A stretch of 64,000 nucleotides of DNA from Flavivirga aquimarina (GTDB lineage Bacteria; Bacteroidota; Bacteroidia; Flavobacteriales; Flavobacteriaceae), in NCBI RefSeq assembly GCF_030540835.1, contig NZ_JAUOEK010000140.1:29792-93791 (forward strand), written 5' to 3'. Position numbers and translations under genes: made by a program. Each line of letters starts with the position of its first letter. Positions within the stretch are counted from its first letter, which is position 1. A model generated the notes under the pieces. It made no database searches. It was given only the letters and a program-made list of their open reading frames with translations, and had not been told where the DNA came from. This document shows positions 28,867-39,543 of the stretch, piece by piece.

Positions 28867-29856
28867 ATGACAAAAACAGTAAATGGAGCATTTACAGAAT
28901 TTAATAAAGAATCAGTAAACCTAGACCCAGATAGAACAAAAAAGGCAATTAAGAGTAGAGACTGGTTAATTAATCAATTAAAAGGTTTGCCAAATAAAGT
29001 AGATAACTTTCCTGCACTCTATGAAGGTATGTCTATTAAATTTGGTTCATTTGCTCGCAAAACCAAAATACGCCCATTAGATGATATTGACTTAATTCTA
29101 ACATTTAAAGCAACTGGTTCAACATACCGGACTCATACATACGGACAGAACTACTCTTTAATAGCTCCTAAGTCAGCAACAGATTTAAGAAAGTTATGTA
29201 ACGATGACAGTACTATTAATTCGATAAAAGTTGTCAATAAAATTGTGTCATCTCTTGACCAAATAGAACATTATAAATCAGCTGAAACCCACCGTAGACA
29301 AGAAGCTGCAACCCTTCAATTAAATTCCTATGAATGGAATTTTGATATTGTCCCTGCTTTTTACACAGATACAGGTTACTATTTAATTCCTGATGGTAAT
29401 GGAGAGTGGAAAGCAACCGACCCCAGAATTGACCAAAATAGAGCTACCTCAATTAATCAAAAACATGATGGTAAAATTCTACAACTAATAAGAACTATCA
29501 AATATTGGAATGATTATGCAAAAATGCCGATAGTACCTTCTTATCTGTTAGAAAATATAGTTTTAAACTATTTTGACTCAAAGGATGAAATTGCGGGCTA
29601 TATTGACTATAACATCAAGTATTTTTGGAATCATTTAAAAACAGCCATCTACAAAAGTGTTAATGACCCGAAAGGGTTTCAATCTGATTTAAACTATTTG
29701 TCTTATGCAGATAGGGTCAAAATCTCAGAAAAAGCAGAAAACACATATGATAAAGCATGTGAAGCTTATGAAGCTGAAATGACTGAAGAAAATCAGGAAA
29801 AAGCAATTAATAAATGGAGAACAATATTTGGAGACAGTTTTCCTAAATATGAATAA
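28867..29856 (+). CDS. cGAS/DncV-like nucleotidyltransferase (CD-NTase/SMODS)
   Basis: A 329-residue nucleotidyltransferase. The active site shows Lys-Phe-Gly-Ser-Phe-Ala (Gly60-Ser61), then Leu-Asp-Asp-Ile-Asp-Leu (residues 71-76) with two metal-binding acids, and the third acid in Asn-Phe-Asp-Ile-Val-Pro-Ala-Phe. The C-terminal helical half includes Arg-Thr-Ile-Lys-Tyr-Trp-Asn, typical of the OAS/SMODS C domain. In CBASS systems these enzymes make cyclic oligonucleotides on phage infection. The next gene, two bases away, is a membrane protein of the kind used as effector. Confidence 0.9.
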   Translation: MTKTVNGAFTEFNKESVNLDPDRTKKAIKSRDWLINQLKGLPNKVDNFPALYEGMSIKFGSFARKTKIRPLDDIDLILTFKATGSTYRTHTYGQNYSLIAPKSATDLRKLCNDDSTINSIKVVNKIVSSLDQIEHYKSAETHRRQEAATLQLNSYEWNFDIVPAFYTDTGYYLIPDGNGEWKATDPRIDQNRATSINQKHDGKILQLIRTIKYWNDYAKMPIVPSYLLENIVLNYFDSKDEIAGYIDYNIKYFWNHLKTAIYKSVNDPKGFQSDLNYLSYADRVKISEKAENTYDKACEAYEAEMTEENQEKAINKWRTIFGDSFPKYE

Positions 29857-29858
29857 CT

Positions 29859-30632
29859 ATGACAGGGTATACACCTTACAAAGGCTCTTTTGAGCAAGCA
29901 AAATCTATGAGCAAATATGCTAGTACAATCCTATTGATTTCTACTGGAATTCTAATAACTGCTTTTGCCCTCAAAACTTTTAATAGTTCACTGACTAATT
30001 TTAGCGATGTATTAACAAACATCAACTGTTTCTTTATTATTTCTTATGCAGTTCTAAGTTTTTTAAGTGAAACGTTTTTTTATCAAGCAAGTATTCAAAG
30101 ACGAGAAGATTTTATAGACAATTCATTTAATACAAGTATAGCAGAAAGTAGGTCAGTTGATTATTACACTAATGGAAATATAGCAACAGGTATTTACAAG
30201 ATGGCAGTAAATGGTTTTGAAAATTCATTATTTACGTATAATATCGGGAAACGAATGACATTAAAAATTTGGTTAAAAAATTTAATCTTTGCCTTATTAA
30301 TTCTTGTTTCCGCAATATTTGGATTTAATAATGCGTTCACTTTACTTATTCAGTTGACTTTACCTATTTTACTATTACAACAATCAATTAAACATACTTT
30401 ATTTGTATATAGGATTAATAGAGTGTTTGAGAACTATAGGAGACTGTTTAATGATTTAAAATCTCATGAAGATTCTAAACATAAAAGACCAGAAATAATA
30501 TTAAATGTGTTAGACTATGAAACAACATTGACATATGGAGCAATTTTGCTTGATTCAAAATTGTATGAAAAGCTAAATCTTGAATTATCAGCAATTTGGT
30601 TAGAATTAAAAAGAGAGTATAACATTGAATAA
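29859..30632 (+). CDS. Four-helix membrane protein, likely pore-forming CBASS-type effector
   Basis: A 257-residue protein with helices at about 22-42, 53-72, 140-158 and 162-182. A conserved polar segment between helices 2 and 3 (Ser-Ile-Gln-Arg-Arg-Glu-Asp-Phe-Ile-Asp-Asn-Ser-Phe) and a soluble C-terminal region follow. This resembles the SLATT and S-4TM families that were predicted as membrane effectors beside SMODS nucleotidyltransferases. The two-base gap to the CD-NTase gene shows tight co-expression. I infer that it permeabilises the inner membrane when the nucleotide signal is made. The exact family needs a profile search. Confidence 0.75.
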   Translation: MTGYTPYKGSFEQAKSMSKYASTILLISTGILITAFALKTFNSSLTNFSDVLTNINCFFIISYAVLSFLSETFFYQASIQRREDFIDNSFNTSIAESRSVDYYTNGNIATGIYKMAVNGFENSLFTYNIGKRMTLKIWLKNLIFALLILVSAIFGFNNAFTLLIQLTLPILLLQQSIKHTLFVYRINRVFENYRRLFNDLKSHEDSKHKRPEIILNVLDYETTLTYGAILLDSKLYEKLNLELSAIWLELKREYNIE

Positions 30633-30708
30633 ACCCTGTTGGTGCCAGTTTGCAGCTATTACTTAAATAAGAGTAAGTTAAAAAGTTATTCTATTTAAAG
30701 TTACCTTT

Positions 30709-30936
30709 CTATAATTCAAAATCAAATAATTCTTTGGGATGGATTTCTAAGCCTTCAGCTAAAGACAAGATTGTTTTCATAGAAGCTCCATGCTCTCCTT
30801 TTAGCACACGATATACTTGCTTAGGTTCTATTTTACCTATTGAAGCAACTGTCATGACGTCTTTATTATACTTTTCAAGTAATAATTTCAGATGCTTTCC
30901 AAACGCCTTGTAATATGCTTTGTTCGTTTTCTTCAC
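30709..30936 (-). CDS. Small XRE-type HTH regulator
   Basis: A 75-residue protein that is almost only a Cro/CI-like helix-turn-helix: Lys-Leu-Leu-Leu-Glu-Lys, Val-Ala-Ser-Ile-Gly-Lys-Ile-Glu-Pro-Lys-Gln-Val-Tyr-Arg-Val-Leu-Lys-Gly and Ile-Leu-Ser-Leu-Ala-Glu-Gly-Leu. It converges on the four-helix gene. A perfect 18-bp palindrome 33 bases upstream of its start suggests autoregulation. It may also control the neighbouring locus, though the palindrome before the RelA gene has another sequence. Confidence 0.85.
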   Translation of the reverse strand: MKKTNKAYYKAFGKHLKLLLEKYNKDVMTVASIGKIEPKQVYRVLKGEHGASMKTILSLAEGLEIHPKELFDFEL

Positions 30937-30968
30937 TTTGTGAAGTTGTGGTTTTTTTCAAAATAATA

Positions 30969-30986
30969 ATTGTCAAATTTGACAAT
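30969..30986. promoter_or_regulatory. Perfect 18-bp palindrome, probable operator
   Basis: ATTGTCAAATTTGACAAT is fully self-complementary. It lies directly upstream of the divergent end of the XRE-type gene (start 30936), the usual place for an autoregulatory operator. Confidence 0.7.
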
Positions 30987-31046
30987 ATGATAATTATTTT
31001 TATATTTGTTTTTTAATCAGTTCTATTAGTATTGAACTGTAATTTT

Positions 31047-31054
31047 TATATTTG
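31047..31054 (+). promoter_or_regulatory. Putative -7 promoter element for the downstream RNA
   Basis: TATATTTG is a full match to the Bacteroidota -7 box. Transcription starting soon after would give an RNA of about 170 nt ending at the T run near 31232. No consensus -33 box is seen. Confidence 0.4.
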
Positions 31055-31159
31055 CGATTCTTCGTATAGAAAATATTTGAAGTCATCGCTTTGAATCTCG
31101 TATCAGAAAACTAGTAATTTTTAAGCAACGAGAAGATAAGTAAGATGCTCACGTCTTTA

Positions 31160-31232
31160 GGCGTGGGCTCGCTTATTGTTGCTCGGTATACTAGTACCTC
31201 TGATGCGATAAGTTGAGTTCCACGCCTTTTTT
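31160..31232 (+). ncRNA. Structured RNA with terminal hairpin, Flavo-1-like candidate (copy 1)
   Basis: A closing stem GGCGTGG (31160-31166) pairs with CCACGCC (31220-31226) and is followed by a T tract. Inside, GGGCTC, CCTCTGATGCGATAAG and GAGTTCCACGC align with the copy at 50780-50853. Conservation of stem and flanking motifs between two unrelated intergenic places argues for a functional RNA. The pattern brings to mind the Flavo-1 RNA motif of Flavobacteria, but I cannot confirm that family without a covariance search. Confidence 0.5.
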
Positions 31233-31352
31233 ATTTCCATATATAAAAGGGTTTATAAGGTATATACCTCATTTTTTAGGCAGAATTAACCTTCTGGTAT
31301 TTTCAACTTACATTTTTTAAGTATTACTAATTATAAAATAATGTAATTATTT

Positions 31353-31685
31353 ATGGAAAAAACAGTAGCCCTTGCATCCCCAGATTGTTTAAACATACCT
31401 AATCATTATGCTATTATTGCTACATTGTTTGTGTTATTAGATAGGTCTGGGTTATCTAAAACTGTTATAAAACATTGCAAATTGGGGTTAAAAATTGTTG
31501 CAACTTTTTACGATTACCCAGAAGGTAACTCACAATCCAAACCTTTATCCGCCAAAGAGTTTAATGCCTTTTTTTCTTTTTTCCCGGCTTCATTTGTCAA
31601 CTCTAGAGATTCTATTCCTATAGGTACGATTCTCGATGCGCTACTTTTATGTATAAAATCCAATAAGATTACCCATGTTAAATAA
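31353..31685 (+). CDS. Small protein of unknown function, coupled to the sigma factor gene
   Basis: A 110-residue protein without membrane helix or known motif; it has a hydrophobic centre and several Cys residues. The stop overlaps the start of the sigma factor gene by 11 bases, which suggests translational coupling and supports it as a real gene. It may regulate the sigma factor, but it does not resemble FecR-type anti-sigma proteins. The function is unknown. Confidence 0.55.
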   Translation: MEKTVALASPDCLNIPNHYAIIATLFVLLDRSGLSKTVIKHCKLGLKIVATFYDYPEGNSQSKPLSAKEFNAFFSFFPASFVNSRDSIPIGTILDALLLCIKSNKITHVK

Positions 31686-32190
31686 TAGCCAGAAAGACGT
31701 TCCTTTTCAAGAGCTTTTTAAAAGCTTATATCCACAACTTTGCGTACTTGCTTATAGGTATGTTAACGATATGGAACTTGCCAAAGATCTGGTACAGGAC
31801 GTGTTTCTTAATCTATGGAAGGATAACATCGCTTTTGTTAACCATAACCATGCTACGGGCTATTGTTACAATGCTATTAAAAATAAATGCCTGGATTTTA
31901 TAGCATGCAAAGAAGATACAGGTACAGAACCTTTTTTGCTTGTAAATAAGGAAATTTACAAATTGGAATCCTTTTTTATGTCTCAAGCTGTGGTTATTGA
32001 AACAACTGCTATTATAAATAATGTTGTAGATGCCTTACCAGATAAAACATCTCAAGAAGTAATTAAATTGGGTATAAAAGATTATACCAATAATGAGATT
32101 GCCAATGAATTATCTATTTCTGTTAATACCGTTAAGAAGCTTAAAAAAAAGGCATACCTCAAATTAAAAAAACTTTTTGGCTATAAATAA
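31675..32190 (+). CDS. ECF-type RNA polymerase sigma factor
   Basis: A 171-residue sigma-70 family protein. Region 2 is visible as Leu-Tyr-Pro-Gln-Leu-Cys-Val-Leu-Ala-Tyr-Arg-Tyr followed by Ala-Lys-Asp-Leu-Val-Gln-Asp-Val-Phe-Leu-Asn-Leu-Trp, and region 4 as Asn-Asn-Glu-Ile-Ala-Asn-Glu-Leu-Ser-Ile-Ser-Val-Asn-Thr-Val-Lys. It resembles Bacteroidota ECF factors, but no FecR anti-sigma or SusC/D genes follow. Region 2.4 to 4 linker is normal in length. The preceding 110-residue ORF is overlapping and may be the regulator. Confidence 0.88.
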   Translation: MLNNSQKDVPFQELFKSLYPQLCVLAYRYVNDMELAKDLVQDVFLNLWKDNIAFVNHNHATGYCYNAIKNKCLDFIACKEDTGTEPFLLVNKEIYKLESFFMSQAVVIETTAIINNVVDALPDKTSQEVIKLGIKDYTNNEIANELSISVNTVKKLKKKAYLKLKKLFGYK

Positions 32191-32211
32191 AAAAATAAAA
32201 ACACTCCTACT

Positions 32212-32364
32212 GGTGCCAGTTCAATGTCATTAAGTTAAGGGTTTTAACACCTCAATTGTCCGGTTGAGCGCAGTCGAAACCTCTTTATTTATTAGAATGA
32301 TGAGTTCTCGACTGCGCTCGAACAGACATAAATAGCCTTAATTTAATGACATTGGGTGCCAGTT
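32212..32364. repeat. MITE-like element, copy B, with 10-bp direct repeats
   Basis: Terminal inverted repeats lie at 32222-32240 and 32336-32354 (18 of 19 bases match). The 133-bp element is bounded by identical GGTGCCAGTT at 32212-32221 and 32355-32364, as expected for a target-site duplication. An inner 12-bp stem (GAGCGCAGTCGA with TCGACTGCGCTC) sits between. Copy A lies at 10389-10550. There is no coding capacity, so mobilisation in trans would be needed. Confidence 0.8.
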
Positions 32365-32479
32365 TGTAGCTGGTACCCACAAGTTGCTATGTCCTATATT
32401 TTTAAGGCTAAGACAAAAAATCACGGATTGTAAATCCACGCTTGCAAATAGAACAGAAATCCAAACTGTATAAATTGTA

Positions 32480-32950
32480 CTATTCCAAAAACCCAACAAT
32501 ATCTCCAAATCCTTTTTCCTTAGCATAATCCAAAGCGATTTTACCCTCATTATCCTTAAGGCCCTTATCTGCCTTATGCTCTAACAGCAATGCAACCATA
32601 TCTTGTTGATTATACATAGATGCAAAAATTAAAGGTGTCGTTCCATTGGAGTTTTTAACATTCACATGTGCTCCGCTTCGTATTAAATATGCTGCTAAAG
32701 CTATATTCCCTTTAAATGATACACCAATTAAAGCCGTATTCCCCGAAGCATCAGTAGTATCAATAGGAGCATTATGTTCTATTAACGTTTTTACTATAGC
32801 TTCTTTATCAAAATAAGACGCAAAAATCAAGGGTGTAAAACCTCTGGCATCTTTAGCATTTACCAAATCTGGATTTGATTTGAGCAGCGTTTCAACCTGT
32901 TCTTTATTACCTGACTGTATGGCGCCAAAAAAAGTATCTGTATTGTTCAT
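32480..32950 (-). CDS. Ankyrin-repeat protein, partner of the catalase
   Basis: The frame opens at 33004, but Met19 (ATG 32948-32950) is a likelier start, giving 156 residues without signal peptide. Four ankyrin repeats are visible with the pattern Asp-x-x-Gly-x-Thr-Pro-Leu-Ile-Phe-Ala-Ser. The gene follows katG by about 80 bases on the same strand. Ankyrin proteins next to catalase genes occur in other bacteria (for example ankB beside katB in Pseudomonas), where the ankyrin protein supports catalase activity. A similar role here is inferred. Confidence 0.85.
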   Translation of the reverse strand: MNNTDTFFGAIQSGNKEQVETLLKSNPDLVNAKDARGFTPLIFASYFDKEAIVKTLIEHNAPIDTTDASGNTALIGVSFKGNIALAAYLIRSGAHVNVKNSNGTTPLIFASMYNQQDMVALLLEHKADKGLKDNEGKIALDYAKEKGFGDIVGFLE

Positions 32951-33031
32951 ATATAATTTAGTTGTATAAAAATTGGGATAAGCATAACTAAACACATACC
33001 CCAATTTAACTATTATTAGTCACTTAAAATA

Positions 33032-35224
<2,193 letters not shown>

Positions 35225-35459
35225 TTATATTTTATTTTATTGATTATTTTAATTCGCTTAAACAAACTTAATTTTTAAGTAAGAAAAATTAGTGTTTTAT
35301 TTATATTTATAAGTTATAAAATAATAGTTAAAATTTATCGATATATTATTTTCAATAGTTTTTTACAATGATTTCAATTGTTTTATAATAATTTCAAGAA
35401 TTAGTATTTCAAAACAACTTTATATGCTTATTTTTAAAGTTTAATTAAATACATAAATT

Positions 35460-35957
35460 ATGGCAACAGTTACCTTAAAAGGAAATTCGATAGAAACATC
35501 TGGAAACTTACCACTAGTAGGAAGTTCAGCTCCAGATTTCACATTAACAGCAACCGATTTATCAACTAAAACTTTAAACGATTTTAAAGGGCAAAAATTA
35601 GTTTTAAATATTTTTCCCAGCATAGACACAGGTACTTGTGCGCAATCTGTTAGACAATTTAACAAAGAAGCTAGTCAATTAGAAAACACTAAAGTACTAT
35701 GTATCTCTCACGATTTACCATTTGCACATGCTCGCTTTTGTGGTGCCGAAGGATTAGATAACGTAATTAGTTTATCCGATTACAAAGATGGTAGTTTTGG
35801 AAAAGCCTACGGATTGAATTTTATCACAGGCCCATTAGAAGCGCTACATTCTAGAAGCGTTATAATAGTAGATGAAAATGGTACTGTAAAATATACTGAG
35901 CAAGTTCCGGAAACTGTCGATGAACCAAACTATGCAGCAGCTCTTGAAGCTTTATAA
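35460..35957 (+). CDS. tpx: Thiol peroxidase
   Basis: A 165-residue atypical 2-Cys peroxiredoxin. Peroxidatic Cys60 lies in Asp-Thr-Gly-Thr-Cys and resolving Cys94 in Ala-Arg-Phe-Cys-Gly-Ala-Glu, matching the E. coli Tpx spacing. It reduces lipid and alkyl hydroperoxides using thioredoxin. It starts a run of closely spaced plus-strand genes (22 bases to the kinase gene). Confidence 0.97.
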   Translation: MATVTLKGNSIETSGNLPLVGSSAPDFTLTATDLSTKTLNDFKGQKLVLNIFPSIDTGTCAQSVRQFNKEASQLENTKVLCISHDLPFAHARFCGAEGLDNVISLSDYKDGSFGKAYGLNFITGPLEALHSRSVIIVDENGTVKYTEQVPETVDEPNYAAALEAL

Positions 35958-35979
35958 TATATTAAACCTTCTTTAGTAG

Positions 35980-36348
35980 ATGGCAAAAAAAGAATCCTTT
36001 ATAGTAAATCGGTTAAAAAGTGTTGGTTATGCTTTTAAAGGTGCTTTACTACTGTTAAGAACAGAGGCTAGTATTAAAATACAATTTGTAATTGCTATAA
36101 TACTTACATTCGTAGGGTTTTATTATAATATTTCACCCACCGAATGGGTTATTCAACTGCTATGCATAGGGGTTGTAATGAGTATAGAAGGTGTAAATAC
36201 TGCGATAGAAGCCATAGCCGATTTTATTCATCCAGAACATCACAATAAAATAGGGCTTATAAAAGATATCGCAGCCGGTGCTGTTTTTATCGCCTCTTTT
36301 TTTGCTATCATTATTGGTTTTATTATTTATATCCCAAAGATTTTTTAA
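35980..36348 (+). CDS. dgkA: Diacylglycerol/undecaprenol kinase family protein
   Basis: A 122-residue membrane kinase with three hydrophobic helices and the family motif Glu-Gly-Val-Asn-Thr-Ala-Ile-Glu at about residue 68. Such kinases phosphorylate diacylglycerol or undecaprenol at the inner membrane. In non-proteobacterial members undecaprenol is the more common substrate, so the exact one is open. It lies between tpx and ftsK. Confidence 0.9.
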   Translation: MAKKESFIVNRLKSVGYAFKGALLLLRTEASIKIQFVIAIILTFVGFYYNISPTEWVIQLLCIGVVMSIEGVNTAIEAIADFIHPEHHNKIGLIKDIAAGAVFIASFFAIIIGFIIYIPKIF

Positions 36349-36382
36349 ATACTATACCTTTAGGATAAACGTTAGTAATTTG

Positions 36383-36390
36383 TATTTTTG
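36383..36390 (+). promoter_or_regulatory. Putative -7 element before ftsK
   Basis: TATTTTTG fits the TAnnTTTG box 21 bases upstream of the ftsK ATG. The -33 region is not a good match. Confidence 0.35.
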
Positions 36391-36410
36391 TTTAAACTAA
36401 CAACGCATTA

Positions 36411-38783
36411 ATGGCGAAGAAAAGAACCAAGACTAAAAAACCACCAAAACAAAAAATTAAAAAGCCAAGTTTTAAGCTTTCAAATCAGCAAAAGTTGGTT
36501 TTTGGTAGTTTACTCGTTATATGTGGTGTTTGGTTGTGTATCGCTTTTGTCTCGTATTTCTTCACAGGAGAAGCAGACCAAAGTATTATAAATACATTTC
36601 CTTCCAGAACTTCGGGGACTCAAAATTGGGTAAGTCAATTTGGTGCCTGGGTTAGTGAGTTTTTTATTCAACGTGGTTTTGGTGTTGCTTCATTTATATA
36701 CTCCGGATTAATCTTTTTATCTGGGATATATGTTTTAATGAATCTTAATAAATCTAAATTAAGAAAACATTGGTTTTGGGGTATTTTAATTACTATTTGG
36801 TTATCTGTTCTTTTAGGTTTTTTCGGAAACAAAACAGATTTCCTTGGTGGTACTATAGGTTTCGAAGTCAACTCATATCTTCAAGATTATATTGGTAAAA
36901 TAGGTGTTTTACTCTTACTTTTATTAGGGTTAATAACTTATTTAGCCATTCGTTTTAGAGTCACTTTTGAAAGTTTAGCTAACATTTTTAAATCTGCTAA
37001 AAAGGATATTAAAAATGAAGTTTCTGACTTAAAAAATGATTTGATTATTCCTTTAGACAATAATTTATCTGAAGAAGCCGAATCTATAAAATCTGCTTTT
37101 GAAATTCCGCTGCAAAATACCGCCACAGAGAAACCTGAAAAAGATGTAGCTCCTTTGGAAGTTAAAGTAGTTCCAAAAGAAGAGGAAGAAGAACCAGAAG
37201 TTGAAATGAAAGTCGAAGAAATTGCAGAAGAAGTTTCTGAAACCAATAATTTAGCGAATAAATTAGTGGATGATTTTGGACTATTCGACCCTACTCTTGA
37301 GTTAGCAAAATATCAATTTCCACCTCTGGATCTCTTAAAAAAATATGATTCTGAAAGCATCACCATAAATCAAGAGGAATTAGAGGAGAACAAGAATAAA
37401 ATTGTTGAAACTTTAAGCAATTATAAAATTGGTATTGCCAGTATTAAAGCGACTATAGGCCCTACTGTTACTTTATATGAAATAGTTCCAGAAGCCGGAA
37501 TTCGTATTTCAAAAATTAAAAATTTAGAGGACGATATTGCTTTATCACTATCTGCTCTCGGTATTCGTATTATTGCTCCTATCCCTGGAAAAGGTACTAT
37601 AGGGATAGAAGTACCAAATAAGAACGCTACGATTGTTTCTATGCGATCGGTTATTGCATCTAAAAAGTTTCAAACTTCAGAAATGCAACTTCCTATAGCG
37701 TTAGGAAAAACGATTAGTAATGAAACCTTTGTAGTCGACCTTGCAAAGATGCCCCATTTATTAATGGCTGGTGCTACCGGACAAGGTAAATCGGTAGGTT
37801 TAAACGCTGTTTTAACGTCTCTACTATATAAAAAACACCCGGCAGAAGTTAAATTTATTTTAGTCGACCCTAAAAAAGTAGAACTGACACTTTTTAATAA
37901 AATCGAACGTCATTATTTAGCTAAACTACCAGATAGTGAAGATGCCATTATAACTGATAATACTAAAGTTATAAATACATTAAATTCTTTATGTATTGAA
38001 ATGGATAACCGTTACGAGCTTTTAAAAAATGCAATGTGTAGAAACATTGCGGAGTACAATGCAAAGTTTAAGGCTCGTAAATTAAACCCCAATGATGGAC
38101 ATCAATTTTTACCATACATTGTTTTAGTTGTTGATGAGTTTGCAGATTTAATTATGACAGCTGGAAAAGAGGTTGAAACTCCTATAGCGCGTTTAGCCCA
38201 ATTAGCCAGAGCGATAGGAATCCACTTAATCATAGCAACACAACGACCATCTGTAAATGTTATTACTGGTATTATAAAAGCAAACTTTCCTGCTCGTATA
38301 GCATTTAGAGTAACTTCAAAAATAGATTCAAGAACTATTTTAGATGGCTCTGGAGCCGACCAATTAATTGGTCGTGGTGATATGCTTTTTACACAAGGTA
38401 ATGATGTTATTCGTATACAATGTGCTTTTGTAGATACACCAGAAGTCGAAAAGATAACCGATTATATAGGGTCTCAAAAAGCCTACCCAGATGCCTACCT
38501 CTTACCAGAATATGTAGGTGAAGAAAGTGGCACAGGTATTGATATAGACATATCAGATAGAGATAAACTATTTAAAGATGCCGCAGTCGTTATTGTAACA
38601 GCACAACAGGGATCTGCTTCATTATTGCAGCGAAAACTGAAACTGGGCTACAATAGAGCAGGTAGATTAATTGATCAATTAGAAGCGGCGGGCATAGTAG
38701 GTCCTTTTGAGGGTAGTAAGGCAAGACAAGTTTTGATTACCGACCTCATTGCCTTAGATCAACATTTAGAAAATGAGATATAA
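36411..38783 (+). CDS. ftsK: DNA translocase FtsK/SpoIIIE
   Basis: A 790-residue translocase with about four N-terminal membrane helices (first near 28-48), an acidic linker (about 215-285), the alpha-beta motor and the gamma winged helix. Walker A is Gly-Ala-Thr-Gly-Gln-Gly-Lys-Ser-Val-Gly and Walker B Val-Leu-Val-Val-Asp-Glu-Phe-Ala-Asp. The last 65 residues (with Gln-Arg-Lys-Leu-Lys-Leu-Gly-Tyr-Asn-Arg-Ala) form the gamma domain that reads KOPS. It pumps chromosome ends across the septum and activates XerCD. lolA follows closely. Confidence 0.97.
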   Translation: MAKKRTKTKKPPKQKIKKPSFKLSNQQKLVFGSLLVICGVWLCIAFVSYFFTGEADQSIINTFPSRTSGTQNWVSQFGAWVSEFFIQRGFGVASFIYSGLIFLSGIYVLMNLNKSKLRKHWFWGILITIWLSVLLGFFGNKTDFLGGTIGFEVNSYLQDYIGKIGVLLLLLLGLITYLAIRFRVTFESLANIFKSAKKDIKNEVSDLKNDLIIPLDNNLSEEAESIKSAFEIPLQNTATEKPEKDVAPLEVKVVPKEEEEEPEVEMKVEEIAEEVSETNNLANKLVDDFGLFDPTLELAKYQFPPLDLLKKYDSESITINQEELEENKNKIVETLSNYKIGIASIKATIGPTVTLYEIVPEAGIRISKIKNLEDDIALSLSALGIRIIAPIPGKGTIGIEVPNKNATIVSMRSVIASKKFQTSEMQLPIALGKTISNETFVVDLAKMPHLLMAGATGQGKSVGLNAVLTSLLYKKHPAEVKFILVDPKKVELTLFNKIERHYLAKLPDSEDAIITDNTKVINTLNSLCIEMDNRYELLKNAMCRNIAEYNAKFKARKLNPNDGHQFLPYIVLVVDEFADLIMTAGKEVETPIARLAQLARAIGIHLIIATQRPSVNVITGIIKANFPARIAFRVTSKIDSRTILDGSGADQLIGRGDMLFTQGNDVIRIQCAFVDTPEVEKITDYIGSQKAYPDAYLLPEYVGEESGTGIDIDISDRDKLFKDAAVVIVTAQQGSASLLQRKLKLGYNRAGRLIDQLEAAGIVGPFEGSKARQVLITDLIALDQHLENEI

Positions 38784-38796
38784 TTAAAATTTGAAA

Positions 38797-39432
38797 ATGA
38801 AACATATTACCACATACTTATTTATTCTTTTAACTGTTAATGCTTTCGCACAAAACAAAGCCAAAACATTATTAAATAACGTTTCTAAAAAAGTAAAAAG
38901 CTATGAAAGTATTTCAATAGGCTTTAAATACACACTAGAAAACACATCCGAAAATATAAAACAGGAAACCAGAGGAGATGTTACCCTAAAGGGTGATAAA
39001 TATAAATTAAATATTCTCGGAGTTACACGTCTTTACGATGGAAAAACACTTTATACTATAAGCCCTGAAGATGAAGAAGTAACTATTTCATCAGAAAAAG
39101 ATGAGGAAGAAGGCGCTATAACACCAAGTAAAATGTTGTCTTTTTATGAAGATGGTTACATGTATGATTTGGATATAGAACAAAACATAAAAGGCAGAAA
39201 AATACAGTATATCAAATTAACACCTATTGACTCAAACTCTGAAATAAAATATATTCTGTTAGGTATCGATGCTCAAACCAAACATATATACAATTTAATA
39301 CAACTTGGAAAAAACGGTACAAAAACAACATTCACTGTTAATTCTTTTAAAACAAATGAGCCTTTATCGGAAACCTTATTTACCTTTGATGCCAACAAGT
39401 ATAAAGATTATTACATTAATAAATTAGATTAA
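38797..39432 (+). CDS. lolA: LolA-like outer-membrane lipoprotein carrier
   Basis: The frame can start at TTG 38791, but ATG 38797 begins a standard signal peptide ending Ala-Phe-Ala-Gln. The 211-residue protein has the open beta-barrel layout of LolA, with Thr-Arg-Gly-Asp-Val-Thr-Leu-Lys-Gly-Asp-Lys-Tyr and Tyr-Asp-Gly-Lys-Thr-Leu. It carries lipoproteins through the periplasm. The ftsK-lolA-permease order is conserved in Flavobacteriaceae. Confidence 0.88.
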   Translation: MKHITTYLFILLTVNAFAQNKAKTLLNNVSKKVKSYESISIGFKYTLENTSENIKQETRGDVTLKGDKYKLNILGVTRLYDGKTLYTISPEDEEVTISSEKDEEEGAITPSKMLSFYEDGYMYDLDIEQNIKGRKIQYIKLTPIDSNSEIKYILLGIDAQTKHIYNLIQLGKNGTKTTFTVNSFKTNEPLSETLFTFDANKYKDYYINKLD

Positions 39433-39543
39433 CTAAATACTTGTGAAACTGGTACTAATCAATTTTAAAAATATTTTTATCCTTAAAAAGGATTCTTATA
39501 TAAATGTTACATCTGACTATAAAAAAACAATACGTGTAAGCAG

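Larger units (their letters stand above)
30937..31352. other. Intergenic region holding a palindrome and a structured RNA
   Basis: Contains the 18-bp operator-like palindrome (30969-30986), a -7 box (31047-31054) and a predicted structured RNA ending in a T run (31160-31232). No protein gene is seen. Confidence 0.6.
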
